Shown here in pieces: positions 45,641 through 57,583 of a DNA stretch of 64,000 nt. A model generated the notes under the pieces. The model was not told where the DNA came from. It saw nothing but the letters and a program-made list of their open reading frames with translations, and searched no databases. Position 1 is the first letter of the stretch, and every line of letters starts with the position of its first letter. The stretch comes from Hamiltosporidium tvaerminnensis. Its lineage: Eukaryota > Microsporidia > Dubosqiidae. The stretch is from positions 558,001 through 622,000 of the forward strand of contig JAKIMF020000013.1 in NCBI GenBank assembly GCA_022605425.2, read 5' to 3'. The position numbers and the translations under genes were made by a program.

Positions 45641-46010
45641 TGAGAATTAAAATGTCAATAGAAAACACTAAGAATGAGACAAATCAACCAGAAATTACAA
45701 TTGCATGTAAACGTAGAAATCAAGTTGATCTAATCAAATTGATCTACAAACGTACTTTCGAATCATTAACTTAGTTGTTAATTCACGTGATTTAGATCAA
45801 TGATCAAATCGATATGGTGTTCTAGTTACTTTGACATGTTCAAGTAACAAATTGGTGTTACATATGTTACTGCTCTGATGCAGATTTTGGAGGTTTTCCG
45901 TTGTTACTTTGGTTTCTTGTGCTGCTTTATTCATCGGGATTAAGTTATGGACTCAACGAGTCAATTGTGTGTGATTTGGATGTGACGTGTAATGGTATAT
46001 TTGTGCAACA
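45641..46010 (+). promoter_or_regulatory. Presumed rRNA promoter and external transcribed spacer
   Basis: Base composition rises in G+C over about 370 bp before the SSU. A run of ttgatct/agatcaa words (45,724-45,810) forms several short inverted repeats. Inferred from position only; the transcription start cannot be placed. Confidence 0.4.
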
Positions 46011-47305
46011 GGTTGATTCTGCCTGACGAGGATGCTTGTCTCTGGGATTAAGCCATGCAAGTCTGGTGAAGCGAAAGTGGAACTGCGAACGGCTCAGTAG
46101 AACGGTGATTATTTAATCGTGTAGGAAGGATAACCGCGGGAAACTGTGGCTAATAACACGAGTAAGACGCCGACCCATCAGTTTTATCGTACGGTAAGGG
46201 CGTACGATGGCTTTAACGGGTACGGGGGATCAGGGTTTGATTCCGGAGAGGGAGCCTGAGAAACGGCTACCAGGTCTAAGGACAGCAGCAGGCGCGAAAC
46301 TTGCCCAATTGGAGAGAGGCAGTTATGAGACGTATATTTTGTAACCGGGGTAGAATACCGGTGATTGACTGGAGGGCAAGTCTGGTGCCAGCAGCCGCGG
46401 TAATTCCAGCTCCAGGAGTGTCATAGTGCATTGCTGCATTTAAAAGGTCCGTAGTCAGTGTTGACAGGGATGCTAGAAGACACTTTCTTCATGGAGTGTA
46501 TTGGCATTCTAGGTTAGCATGTAGGAGCGGAAGAGGGCGACTGTATTGCGTAGCGAGAGGTGAAAGTTGACGACCTACGTAGGACAAACCGAAGCGAAAG
46601 CTGTCGTCCAGTACGTTTCCGGTGATCAAGGACGTAAGCCGGAGGAGCAAAGGTGATTAGAGACCCCTGTAGTTCCGGCCGTAAACTATGCCAACTGGGT
46701 GTTACGTAGTGGTACCCACGAGAAATCAAGTATATGGGCTATGGGGATAGTACGATCGCAAGATTGAAACTTGAAGAAATTGACGGAAGGACACCACCAG
46801 GAGTGGAGTGTGCGGCTTAATTTGACTCAACGCGGGACAACTTACCAGGGCCAGTTGTATGACGAATCTTTGATGAGTACGACTAAGTGGTGCATGGCCG
46901 TTCACAACATGTGAGGTGACTTTTAGGTTTATTGCTGTAATGTGTGAGACCCTCAGCTACGGCGACTGGGGACTATAAGTTTCAGGAAGGAGGGGGCTAT
47001 AACAGGTCTGTGATGCCCTTAGATGTTCTGGGCTGCACGCGCACTACAATGTTATTTCTAGGTATATTGTAAAGATAAAGGATAACTCGGTTGGGATTGC
47101 GTTCTGTAATGGACGCATGAACCAGGAATTCCTAGTAGTCGCGTGTCACTAACGGGCGACGACTGCGTCCCTGTTCTTTGTACACACCGCCCGTCGTTAT
47201 CTAAGATGGTGCTATGTTCGAAGAGGGTTTTCCTTCTGAGGACGTAGGATTAGATTGGATACAAGTCGTAACAAGGTTGCTGTAGGAGAACCTGCAGCAG
47301 GATCA
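46011..47305 (+). rRNA. SSU rRNA: Small-subunit rRNA, microsporidian type
   Basis: It begins GGTTGATTCTGCCTGACG, the standard microsporidian SSU start. Other universal landmarks: GTGCCAGCAGCCGCGGTAA at about 46,385, AAACTTGAAGAAATTGACGG at about 46,767, CGCGGGACAACTTACC at about 46,831, TGTACACACCGCCCGTCG at about 47,178 and the 3' GTAACAAGGTTGCTGTAGGAG. Length about 1.3 kb, far below the 1.8 kb of most eukaryotes, as expected for microsporidia. No break is visible in the conserved helices. Open frames on the opposite strand are incidental. Confidence 0.98.
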
Positions 47306-47343
47306 GTGATAGTACTTTTATTGTGTAGTTTTTTCATTTTAAA
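47306..47343 (+). other. Internal transcribed spacer
   Basis: About 38 bp, T-rich, between the SSU 3' end and the 5.8S-like start of the LSU. Exact limits uncertain by several bases. Confidence 0.7.
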
Positions 47344-49015
47344 CTCATACAAGGGATCACTTGGCTCCGTATCCGAGGAAGGCCGGAATAGTTTCCGAGA
47401 ACTAAGGCCGAACGGCATTTGTAAATGCCTGACTACCCCCTGGACTTAAGCATATTATTAAGGGGAGGAACAAAAACTAACTAGGATTTCTGTAGTAGCG
47501 GCGAGCGAACAAGAAATAGCCCCGAATGTAAGCCTCCGGGCATTGTTAAGATCGTCGTAACGAATTACCGGGACAGGTAAGCCATAGAGGGTGATAGCCC
47601 CGTAGTGACGAGTAATGGGCAGAGTAGGGTTGCTTGGTAATGCAGCCTGAAGAGGTGGTGGGTTCCATCTAAGGCTAAATATGAGCGGAGACCGATAGCG
47701 TAATAGTACAGCGATGGAAAGGTGAAAAGCTAAAAAGTGCAAAGACGTGAAATTGTATTGAGTATCCTGACAACAGGACCCGTCTTGAAACACGGACCAA
47801 GGAGTGCATCTGCATAGCAAGTTAAAGGGGGGTTTCCTTTAAGCGTAGCGAAAGCAGATATAGCTGTTCGGATGCGACCCGAAGGGCTGTGAACTACACC
47901 TGGCCAGGTTGAAGCCATTCGAAAGGATGGTGGAGGACCTAAACTTGTTCTGACGCGCAAATCGATGGTTTGAGCTGGGTGTAGGGGCGAAAGACCAATC
48001 GAACAGCCGGGTAGCTGGTTCCCATCGAAATGTCTCTCAGGACAGCAGACACAAGTTACTTAGTATTATGCGGTAGAGGAACGGCGGGATGAAAGGGGAG
48101 CAATCTCCACATACCGACGAACTGCGAACGTGTACGTGTTATTCTTGTTCTAAAGAATAGCGATTATATATGTGTCTAGTGGGCGCGTTCTGGTAAGCAG
48201 GACGTGCGAAGAGGGATCAACCTGACGTACTGATAAGGGGCCTAATCTGGTTTTTCTTAAGGCCGTAGATGAATTGTGACAGTAGGGCGGTGGCCATGGA
48301 GGTTGGCATCCGGTAAGAAACGTGTTGCAACGTACCTACCGAATTCATGTGCGCCGAAAATGGACGGTACAAGGCCAGACCCGATGCAGTACTTATAGGT
48401 AGATGGGCGTGGTGTATGTGCAGAAGGTTTACCGTGAGGTAAAGTGGAGCATACACTAGTGCTGATCTTGGTGGTAGTAGTTACAATTCGTGTGTGAATC
48501 GCGAAGGCTTCAGGAGAAGGGTTCTTCTAAGACTTCATAAGGAGAAGGTTAGCCGGTCCTGAGATCTCGACAGGGAATCGGGTTGATATTCCCGAGCCAT
48601 CTAGGTATTTGGCAACAGTAAATATGGTGTTTACGTCTTAGGCACGACAACAAGGAGGTACCCATTCCTTGTAGCAGTACTGTATGTAGCGTGTTGTACA
48701 GAGCAATACAGGCATATGCAATTGTCTTAGCTGGGATCCGTGAAAAAATACCTTTATGACCTTGATGACCGTACCGACCGCAGCAGGGCTCCGTACGGTG
48801 TATACCGGAAGCGATAGGACAAACGTTAGTTAGGGAATTCGGCAAATTAGATCCGTAACCTCGGGAAAAGGATTAGCTCTAAGGAATTAGAACTTTTAGT
48901 TACGGGGAATCCGACTGTTTAATAAAAACATAGCTTTGTGGTGGTGTAGTACGTGGACACAAAGTGAATTCTGCCCAGTGCCCAGCTGTTAAGACAGGTC
49001 GGGCTGTATACGCAG

Positions 49016-49069
<54 letters not shown>

Positions 49070-49166
49070 CCTAATTAGTGACGCGCACGAAAGGAGCAAC
49101 GAGATTCCCACTGTCCCGACTAACAACCTGCGAACCCACGAGCCAAGGGAACGGTCTTGGCTATGC

Positions 49167-49203
<37 letters not shown>

Positions 49204-49479
49204 GTGACGCCGGGGTCTTGTGCAGCTGTAGCAAGGTGGGGCAACTGAAAGACCACTAGCTGTGCAAGCGACCCGTATTTGTCAGATGGGGAGTTTGACT
49301 GGGGCGGTACATCTGCTAGACTACAACGCAGATGGCCTAAGGGTGGCTAACTTCGGAGAGAAACCGAGGGTGTAGTCCAAGGGCAAAAGCCACCCTGACG
49401 TATTACTACACGGTAATACGAGGGGAAACCCAGGCCTAGCGATCCCATTGCTTACAGAGCATCTAGCAATGGGTGACGT

Positions 49480-49511
<32 letters not shown>

Positions 49512-49615
49512 AGCCGAGCGACCATAGCGACGCTGCTTTTTGATTCTTCGATGTCGGCTCTTCCTATCATGGTGCAGCAGAAGGCACCTAGTGTTGGATT
49601 GTTCACCCACTAACA

Positions 49616-49653
<38 letters not shown>

Positions 49654-49962
49654 TAGTTTTACACTACTGCTACGGTACTAAGGGAGCAGATGCTAGTACG
49701 AAAGGAACGAATCTGCAGGACCTCTTGTCGTGCCTATATCTGGTAAGGTACGGGCTAAGCAACGTCCTGGCACGGAAGAGCTGAAGGCCTCTAAGCTTCA
49801 ACGTGGCCCTACTGTACTATCTAGCATGAAGACGACGTGCTTGGGTGCTGCAGCTGTAATCCACAAGATCGCGAGTGGATGAGGCTAGCAAGCACTCATG
49901 ACGAGAGATGATCACCACCTCCACGTGGTTCTCGTTGGGTAACGCCAAGAGTGATCAACAAC
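47344..49962 (+). rRNA. LSU rRNA: Large-subunit rRNA with fused 5.8S region
   Basis: It starts with a 5.8S-like CAAGGGATCACTTGGCTCC and continues without ITS2. Conserved elements: the GTAACGGCGGGAGTAACTATGA region at about 49,020-49,045 (here preceded by a shortened stem), the peptidyl-transferase segment ACCACAGGGATAACTGGCTTG at about 49,488, CTTCGATGTCGGCTCTTCC at about 49,547, and the sarcin-ricin loop AGTACGAAAGGAAC at about 49,692. The 3' end is estimated about 270 nt after the sarcin-ricin loop by analogy with yeast. The last roughly 60 nt (49,900-49,957) recur in the retroposon at 50,676. One copy only is present in the window. Confidence 0.96.
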
Positions 49963-50660
49963 AAAAGCATGTAAAATTAAAAAGAATAAAACTCAAAAAA
50001 AAGTAAATAAAAAAATGATTTTAAATAAAATAATCAAATTGGATAAATACAACGAAAGAAACATTTTAGCACCTTACAAAAAGGATCTAAGCAAAAAAAC
50101 GCAAATGCTTTTTTAACATTATCCATTTATCCGGCATTTAATAAATTCCACTAGCTCTCACTTATAAGAAGGCACATACTAAACGTTTTAAAATATCACT
50201 TTCTAAAGACTAGAGTCTATATTATGCTTGGATATCTCATTACCAATTTGATTTTTAAATACATTTCTTCCTTTATATAAGCAAAAACTATTTTAAAAGA
50301 CAGCATCGAGATTTCTAATTGAGAAAAATTTAGTATCATATCTATTATTTTTTTCATATGCTTCAAAGTTTTCAGTATTTTTTAAATATAAGACTTGTAT
50401 TGTAATATTCTGCTTTACCTGTATATATTATTTTAAAGAAACGCCAACTTTTTAATATTCACAAATTGTTTTTCATAAATAAATTAAAGGAATGTTCGAA
50501 TAACGATAATTTTTTACTTTAACGAATTATATATATTTCCATTAATTTCTAGAGGCTAGAAAGAATGAAAAAGATAACGGCCTAATAGATGACTACATAT
50601 TTAAATATCCAAACCTGTTAAAATACCATATATAACATCAAAATGTAAATTTATAGCAAT
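49963..50660. other. AT-rich DNA 3' of the rRNA genes
   Basis: No second rRNA unit, 5S gene or other gene recognised. Composition drops back to the genomic background immediately after the LSU. Confidence 0.5.
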
Positions 50661-50675
50661 ATATACAATCATAGA
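50661..50675. repeat. 15-bp target-site duplication (left) of chimeric retroposon
   Basis: ATATACAATCATAGA, identical to 51,378-51,392. Confidence 0.92.
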
Positions 50676-51377
50676 GACGAGAGATGATCACCACCTCCAC
50701 GTGGTTCTCGTTGGGTAATGCTAAGAGTGATCAAGCAAAACCCCTTTACGTTTTATGTTACGACGGAATGTACTATGGGTTTACGTGGCGTTAAGCGCCG
50801 TTCCAACGGGAACAGCAAGTTGCTCAATCGGTGAGCATATTTCTTCTGGGGCGATACAAAGAGGTAAATTCGACTGTGACGCAACGAGATTCTCGGTTTA
50901 CCTAGGCACTTGTCGATGCTAAAACCCTTACTTTAACATCAAGATGAGTCTACCTGAATGTGATTGGATCGAAGATTCCATTAGGAATCAAATTGTGTTT
51001 GAAATCTTCTTATACTAAGGAAAAGAAAGGTATAAAAAGTGCTTTTGGAAGGGGAGTGGCAAGCTGCTGGGCTGCAGCAAATTTGTCCGGCACAGTTAAA
51101 GACTTAACAAATCAGAAATGATATGTTGAAGACTTGACGTGCCGGACGTTAATGTGTAAGTGTGGGATTTTAGGGATTTTTATGTGACCTTCTAGAACCG
51201 AAGTCCAAATGTGGATATGGTGGCTGTACACAGTCGGGTCGGTTTTATTGGATTTTTGTTTTTGAGTGTGGTGCATGGTATGGAAATGAATAGCTTAGTT
51301 TCCCTTTAAAAACAATACAACGAGTAGTGCTGAAAACTTTTTATCAATAAAGCCGAATTTTATTTTATTTTATTTTA
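50676..51377 (+). mobile_element. Chimeric retroposon: LSU rRNA 3' end + tRNA-like promoter-like segment + LINE 3' end
   Basis: A 702-bp insertion exactly bounded by 15-bp duplications. Part 1 (50,676 to about 50,734) matches LSU rRNA 49,900-49,957 with three differences. Part 2 (about 50,735-50,930) has no match in the window; it contains TTGCTCAATCGGTGAGC (a tRNA D-arm/A-box-like word) and about 45 bp on AAATTCGACTG (B-box-like). Part 3 (about 50,930-51,125) aligns with the 3' coding end of the APE-type LINE at 61,340-61,480; both encode a G-R-x-x-A-S-C word. Then comes a ~240-bp 3' UTR ending ATCAATAAAGCCG and (TTTTA)n. It has no complete ORF. The layout (rRNA head, body, LINE-derived tail, simple-repeat end, long TSD) is that of a SINE or of a template-switch chimera made by LINE reverse transcriptase. 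Confidence 0.88.
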
Positions 51378-51392
51378 ATATACAATCATAGA
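51378..51392. repeat. 15-bp target-site duplication (right) of chimeric retroposon
   Basis: ATATACAATCATAGA, identical to 50,661-50,675. Confidence 0.92.
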
Positions 51393-54300
51393 ATTAATGT
51401 ATTCATGTTTAGAATATAAAAATGACCAAAGATCTTAAAGTTTTAATCATTTGAATCATAAATTCAAAAAAAATGAATATATTTGTCAATCTTAGATAAT
51501 ATATAAATAAAAAAAATAATAAATATATGGACATACATTGCTTTAAAAAATAATTTATGTATACATTATAGAAAAAATTTCTTAACTAGCGTCTCTTTGT
51601 TCATAAAATGATAGATCTTGCGCAAAAATACTTTAAAGGATATATAAATAATTTTTAAAAAAAAAACTTTATGAGATGAATAAAACAATATACTAGTGGC
51701 TTTATTTATTGAACATTAAATAAAAATTGAAATTTTTATATAGCGTTATAATAATATATTTGCTAAGTTTTGAATTATGAATCTAATTACATAGAAATGA
51801 AACAGCAAAATATAGAGGCATATTTGCCAATAATAATTTACTCAAAAAAATAATGGTAGATTTAATGATTCAAATGTTTAAAATAGATAGACAAAGCTTA
51901 TTTATAAAATTCTAAAATTTAAATTTTTGGATCATAAATCAGTATCAAGCATAAATTTCTGTTTGGTAATGATTAAAATAATTTTTTGTTAACCATTGCA
52001 AAATTGGATTTTCAAGTTATAACTTAACGGATCTAGTATTAAGAAAATTTAGAATAACAAATATAATTTTCTCGGTCAACCAAATAAATATATTAAAATA
52101 AAAGAATGAATTAAGTGAAATTTTTGTAGTATAAAAAATAATAGTTTTTTGGTACTACAGAGTTACCAAATTACATTAAAAAGAAATATATACTAGAAAT
52201 ATAAGATTAATTCAATAAATTGAACAAAAATAATAAAAATATAAAATAGTATAATAAGCGAAATGATAAACTTCTAATGATTGAAATTTAAGTTATAATG
52301 GTTCATGACTTCTATTTTTATTAAAAAAATTAAATTTAAATATGAATTTTAAGTTAGTACAATATTAAAAATTCTGAAGATATACAATAATTATATGGTA
52401 ATACCCTTTTGACAATAGAAAAAAGCATATTTGATTATTTTTAGAAGAATATAGCAAACAGTCAACATGATTTATCACAAGGAATGCATATTTTTCTATA
52501 ATAAAATAGGTTTTAAATTAATTTTAGAATAATATATGTTATAATGTTTATTATATCATTTAAAACTCTTAAAAATCATTATATTTATATGAATGTTATG
52601 GTAATTAATGCTAAAATGATTAAATAACATTAAGAGATATTAAAATTGGTTTTAAAATAATCATCATATAGCAATATGACGATAAATTAATCGAAAAATA
52701 TTGTTTTAGTTAATTAACGAAAAAATTCATAAATATAAACGAAATAAAAAAGACTTTACAACATATATATTTATTAAATCGCGTCACGGTATATGAACAG
52801 CAATTGTTTAAATCGTTTTACAACAGCTAACAACTTATTGAGTAAATCCTAATCTCATATTCCACTACAATGGGATTTAAGTCGTTTTGTGAATGTTTCA
52901 AAACAAAGAAGGTTTTCTAATCAAAATAGTTGTTAAACCATATCCAACCTTCCTCTTTTTTTAACCTTGATGGCTTTATTAATGTTAATTCGGAAAAATT
53001 CTGCACGAAAAAAATAATACACACAATTTTTAATCTATATCTTTAATTTTTATTTGATATTTATACTAAAACTTGAATAAAGTTAGTTTAATTGCAAATT
53101 CTAAAAAAAATAAAAATCAGCATGCATAGGTAATATTAAGTACAAGCTAAATAAACCGTAAATATATACAAACCAGAATTATATAAATTATTTTGAGTGA
53201 AATTTATTTGAAATTAACGTCTTTAACTATAAAATGAATGTTTCTTTTCTTAAATTTATCATTAGCTGAAGTATTTAAATAATAGGTTTTTGAAATCATA
53301 ATGGAATCGTTTATTCTATAGAAAACTGCAATATTTAATTAAAACTGATAAGTAAAATTACGTTTTTGTAATTTATATTAGTTTTCTATTTACTTCCATT
53401 GAAGCTTACAATTAAATGACTATGATGTGTAGAACCCTATTAAAAAAAACCTACAGAGATTGTAAGTATATTATAAAACTAAATTTCTTGTTTCGGTTTG
53501 AATAAAAATAATTATAAATAATTTAAGAAGAGGTTAGTTAATGTCTATTATATTATATCCAAGAGAAAAAAAAATTTTGTTTCATCAAAATAATAAATAC
53601 GGAAACAATTTTTTCAGAATAAAATAAAGGTATAAAAAATTTAAAACAATAAAGAATTAGAAGAACATTAACAATTTATTAAAATTTATCAAAATATTTC
53701 ATGGTCTAAAACGAAAAATTTATTTCGTTGATATATAATAATTTTTAACTTCAACTAGCGGTAAAGAAGTAAATAACTGACTGAGATTTTATAAATTAGA
53801 ATCGAGTTTTCTTCTTTACAAAGTAAGAATAAGATATACAATCTCTTTACTTTAAAAAGTTTTTGTAATCTAAATTCACTTTGGAAGGCCATTTTACCAA
53901 TATTTAAAACACATTCCAAATCATAACATGAATTAATTTTAACAGAAACCAATAAAGATGACTTCTATGCGCCTTGTATTAATCAGATATCAGATCGAAA
54001 AAGACGGATATTCCGAGATATTAAGAACAAAAAACAATTCAAAATATACAACTTTAAAATTAATAATTTTATAAACAAGAAAAAATATTTTAAATTGATT
54101 TTCGTATATTAAGACTTCTAAGGCTGTTAATAAATAATCAAATATTGTAAAATTCATCATGGTGTAATTTATGTTGTTCTAACGTAATGGTATACATAAA
54201 TATCACAATTTATAAGCTTTAAAGCCGTATTTCAGGATGAGAATATTACTTTACCCTTCTCAAATATTTAAAAATGAACATTTTAATCAAAGCAAAACAA

Positions 54301-56259
54301 CTGTCTAGCCTATGATTAAGCCATAAGATGGAATATTTTTAGTTTAATATAACTACATTCAAACTTTATTTATGTTACATTCTTTATATTCACTATATAT
54401 TCGAAATTTTTTTATAAAATTAAAATATAAGAGTAATAAAAAGATAGCGTTATTTTATCTATAAATTACATAGATATCATCAAAATATATAAAAACAAAA
54501 TATCTTATAAAAAAAAGCTTCAAGTAGAAATTGAAGATGCTGAATAGTCAGATAGAAAAATTCTTGTAGATAATAATCCTACTTTTACTTATATACGAAA
54601 TATACAATCGTGTATATATTATACTACATTTTAATAAAATATCCGAAAACGTTTTTAATTTGGTATATTTGGCAGTTGTTTATATAAAGGTTATTCGATC
54701 TTATTACAAAATCTTTCTAATAAAATTAATAATGTTGTGAGATTATAAAGTAATTTTTGGTTTTAAACATGTTAGTTTCTATGTGCATTTAAAAATAATA
54801 AGTCGACCGAGTTTCTTTATATAGTACTTGTCATCGGAACGAGCAGATCTGATTTGTAAAAAAGGCTTTTAACCAGATATATTCTCATGAGTGTTAGTTG
54901 CACAAGTAATTAAATCTAACATTGTTAAATTAAAAAAGAACACGTGTGATACCTACTCTATTATGCTATTATCTCAAAATTTAATCCCTTCATGTTCGAT
55001 ATAATTCTTTCATAGAACAAGATCAAAATATTTAATTTATATTGTGAGCAGTTTCGCATTAGTCAACCAATATCATGTGTTATATCATTTTTAAGCATTA
55101 GAATTTATAATATAACCAGAGGGCTTTATAATTTTCTTACATTACATGGATTTTTAGTTAATTTCTTGCTTGGCTTTTCTAAAGTTCCAAAAAAGAAATA
55201 TACTATTAATACGTTAAAGTAAAAAAGATTTTTCTGCTCTATTCATTTTTTTGGTCTTTTATGTGATATTTTAAGCGAGACCTATGATAGAATAACCATT
55301 TTGAAACAGCGTCCAGGAATATTCTTTAACTGAATGCCTTCTTAAATAGCCCCAAAGATAAGTTTATAGTAAACGTGAGGATGGTGTAAAACGTATCATA
55401 AACGCCTTTTTATTGTATTATTTTTCTCTGCATAAAGTTTTTCTGTATTACCAGAATTTTTTTGATTTTCAACTTCAAAGAAATTCAGATTATTTTAAAG
55501 ATATATGATTCACTAAGATAATGTAGGTCAGCGTTAGTAACTATTATCTCATGCAAATAATATGTATATTATTAGATATAATATAAATCAATTACATCGT
55601 TTTGTAATTTAAAAAATGGAACTCTCTTATATCCTTAATGAGATTCAGAAAACTAAAAGGATTTTCTTTAAAAAATATATTTTTCTTTAGATTTTTGTTA
55701 ATCCTAAAACCAGTTTAAATAACCCAGATAATTTAAAAATTTGTTTTTTTAATGGTGTATATGAAAGATTTATATCTTACAGTCCTAAATGTTTTTTATA
55801 ATTTTGACTAGTTCTAATCTTTTCGAAACGCAGTAATTGTTAAAACAGATTTGAAAAACATTTTTACGACTAACATTTTTCTTTAAATACGTTTTTTACT
55901 GCAAAAATATAATAGATTTATATTTTAAATTCTTGCATTTTATACAATCATCCTTAGGGTTATATATCTGTTAAATGTTTATTATATTTGTAAGTAATAT
56001 ATTTATTAGATGGAATATAAATACAAGAATAGAAAGAAAAGCACCAAGCACTCAATAAAGTGAGCAAAGAAATGTACAAAAAAATTTAAGCAAAATTTAG
56101 ATGGGAAATATAGATAGGCATACTTGATATTTTTCTCCATATATTCTGTATTTAGATATAATAAACTAAAAATATTTTTAGTATAATAAGAATAAAAAAG
56201 AAAAATGCAAGTATACGATCAGAAGAAATAATAAAATAAGAAAATTTTAAAATTTTCTT
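51393..56259. other. Gene desert between rDNA flank and LINE
   Basis: Nearly 5 kb of very A+T-rich DNA with no frame above about 65 codons and no recognised repeat. The minus frame at 53,755-53,952 has no motif. Confidence 0.5.
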
Positions 56260-56596
56260 TTGAAAATAAATCCGGGAGTAAAAATATATTTATAAATCGA
56301 GAAATAGAAACCAAATGTATGACGACTATTGTGTTGTAAGGCGCCCATGGGCAAAAGAAAAATATCGGGAGCGGTTGAAAATCGCAAAAAATCAAGATGT
56401 GAGAATACGGGTGTGAAGAGTAGGAATTTCGACACTTTGTTTCCAGCTCATCGAGGACTAGCCACCCTCGAGTTGTGAGCCCAATCGACTGTTTTTTTCG
56501 GCGTCTTCGAAACAGGAGGAGTGTGCGGCAGCCACGCACAAGGAGAGTAAAAAGTGTACAGATAATAGGAATGTAAAGAGTTTTTTTGGGACAAGC

Positions 56597-56773
56597 ATGC
56601 GAAAGCACACACGGGATGAGCCGCTGACCAGCCAGCGAAGTTTCCCGGAGGAGAAAGAGGCACAGACTTTGTCTGTTCTTTATGCACTTGCTTCTAAGAA
56701 AATAACACTTCTTGAAAAAAGAGTGGAAAAATTAGAAGAAGAGGAAAAGAGATACAAAAAACTCTTATGTTGA
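56597..56773 (+). CDS. LINE ORF1-like small coiled-coil protein
   Basis: 58 codons from ATG to TGA. Polar N-terminus, then a strong heptad-type helix (LASKKITLLEKRVEKLEEEE) such as mediates trimerisation in LINE ORF1 proteins. Its stop overlaps the next frame's start as ATGTTGA, the arrangement used for termination-reinitiation. Alternatively the two frames were once one and a frameshift separated them. Confidence 0.5.
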   Translation: MRKHTRDEPLTSQRSFPEEKEAQTLSVLYALASKKITLLEKRVEKLEEEEKRYKKLLC

Positions 56774-57583
56774 CAAAGACCAACTCGATTGCTTTAGAGG
56801 TACTCTTTAAAGAAATTGAGAAGCTACATAAAGTAGCTAAAAAGTCGCGTAGGTGCCGTACTCACAAGTGCGTGATAACGGCAGAAGCACCTGTTTACTC
56901 GGTTAGGCTAGAGGCAGGAGCCAGAGACCCTCAGGCTGATCCGGCAGCCAGTGAGTGTGTCTGCAACGCTGCAGAACTAACAGAGAAACCCATCGAGCAG
57001 AATTTAGTGGTATATGAGGCGAAATCTCAGTCTTTCGGGCCAACTTTGTCCGCACGATCTGCAAAGGCAAAAGCTTGGTCATTGGATAAACAGATCGTGT
57101 TAAGGACTGGCAGTTCTACTGATCTGACTGCAAATGCTGTTTACTCTTTTGCTGTTGGAGTCTGCCCAGCGGAAGTGCTTTTCTGCAACGCAGCAGAATC
57201 TCAAGGTTTACAAATTGAACGTGCAATGAATGTAAGTCATCAAGAGGCGGGCTTGTACAATGTCGTACGGGCAATACCACACTGCCTCCGATAGAAATCC
57301 TTGTTCTATCGAAAAAAATTTACCTGAAAAGACTTCCGTAAGTGCTTCGGGAAAAGGTCTTAAGGATAATAATAAGAAATTATTTGATTGCAAAGCAACT
57401 GGTAACCCAGCCAGTAAACCGAGAGCCGTCAAATTGCAGACTGCTAAAAAGCCTGCCTTCGATCGTACTAAGGCACCTTCGAAGCAGAGTAGAGGGAAAA
57501 TTAACCTAAACAGAGCACAGTGTGAGGATGTTGTGCAAGGCAAATCACCATTTGTCTTGAATAATTTGTGCTTCTTTACTTAG
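56767..57583 (+). pseudogene. LINE ORF1-like region in two overlapping frames
   Basis: The frame 56,767-57,294 (175 codons) runs on from the coiled-coil helix (EVLFKEIEKLHKVAKKSRRC). It contains a diverged internal duplication in which a VYS...CNAAE block appears twice (about residues 44-70 and 129-150). It is continued in another frame at 57,260-57,583, Lys/Ser-rich and basic, as expected for a nucleic-acid-binding protein. The frame change lies between about 57,260 and 57,294. No zinc knuckle is visible. Remnants of coding continue to about 57,890 (GLLELLVNANSVDKVKAIFTGF...). Confidence 0.5.

Noticed and set aside
46514-48845. Several ORFs of 64-120 codons on both strands
   Set aside because: They lie within the rRNA genes; structural RNA with richer G+C yields chance frames.
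56219-56687. Minus-strand ORFs over the LINE 5' region
   Set aside because: Overlap each other in different frames, with no motif; the plus strand carries the LINE coiled-coil ORF immediately downstream.
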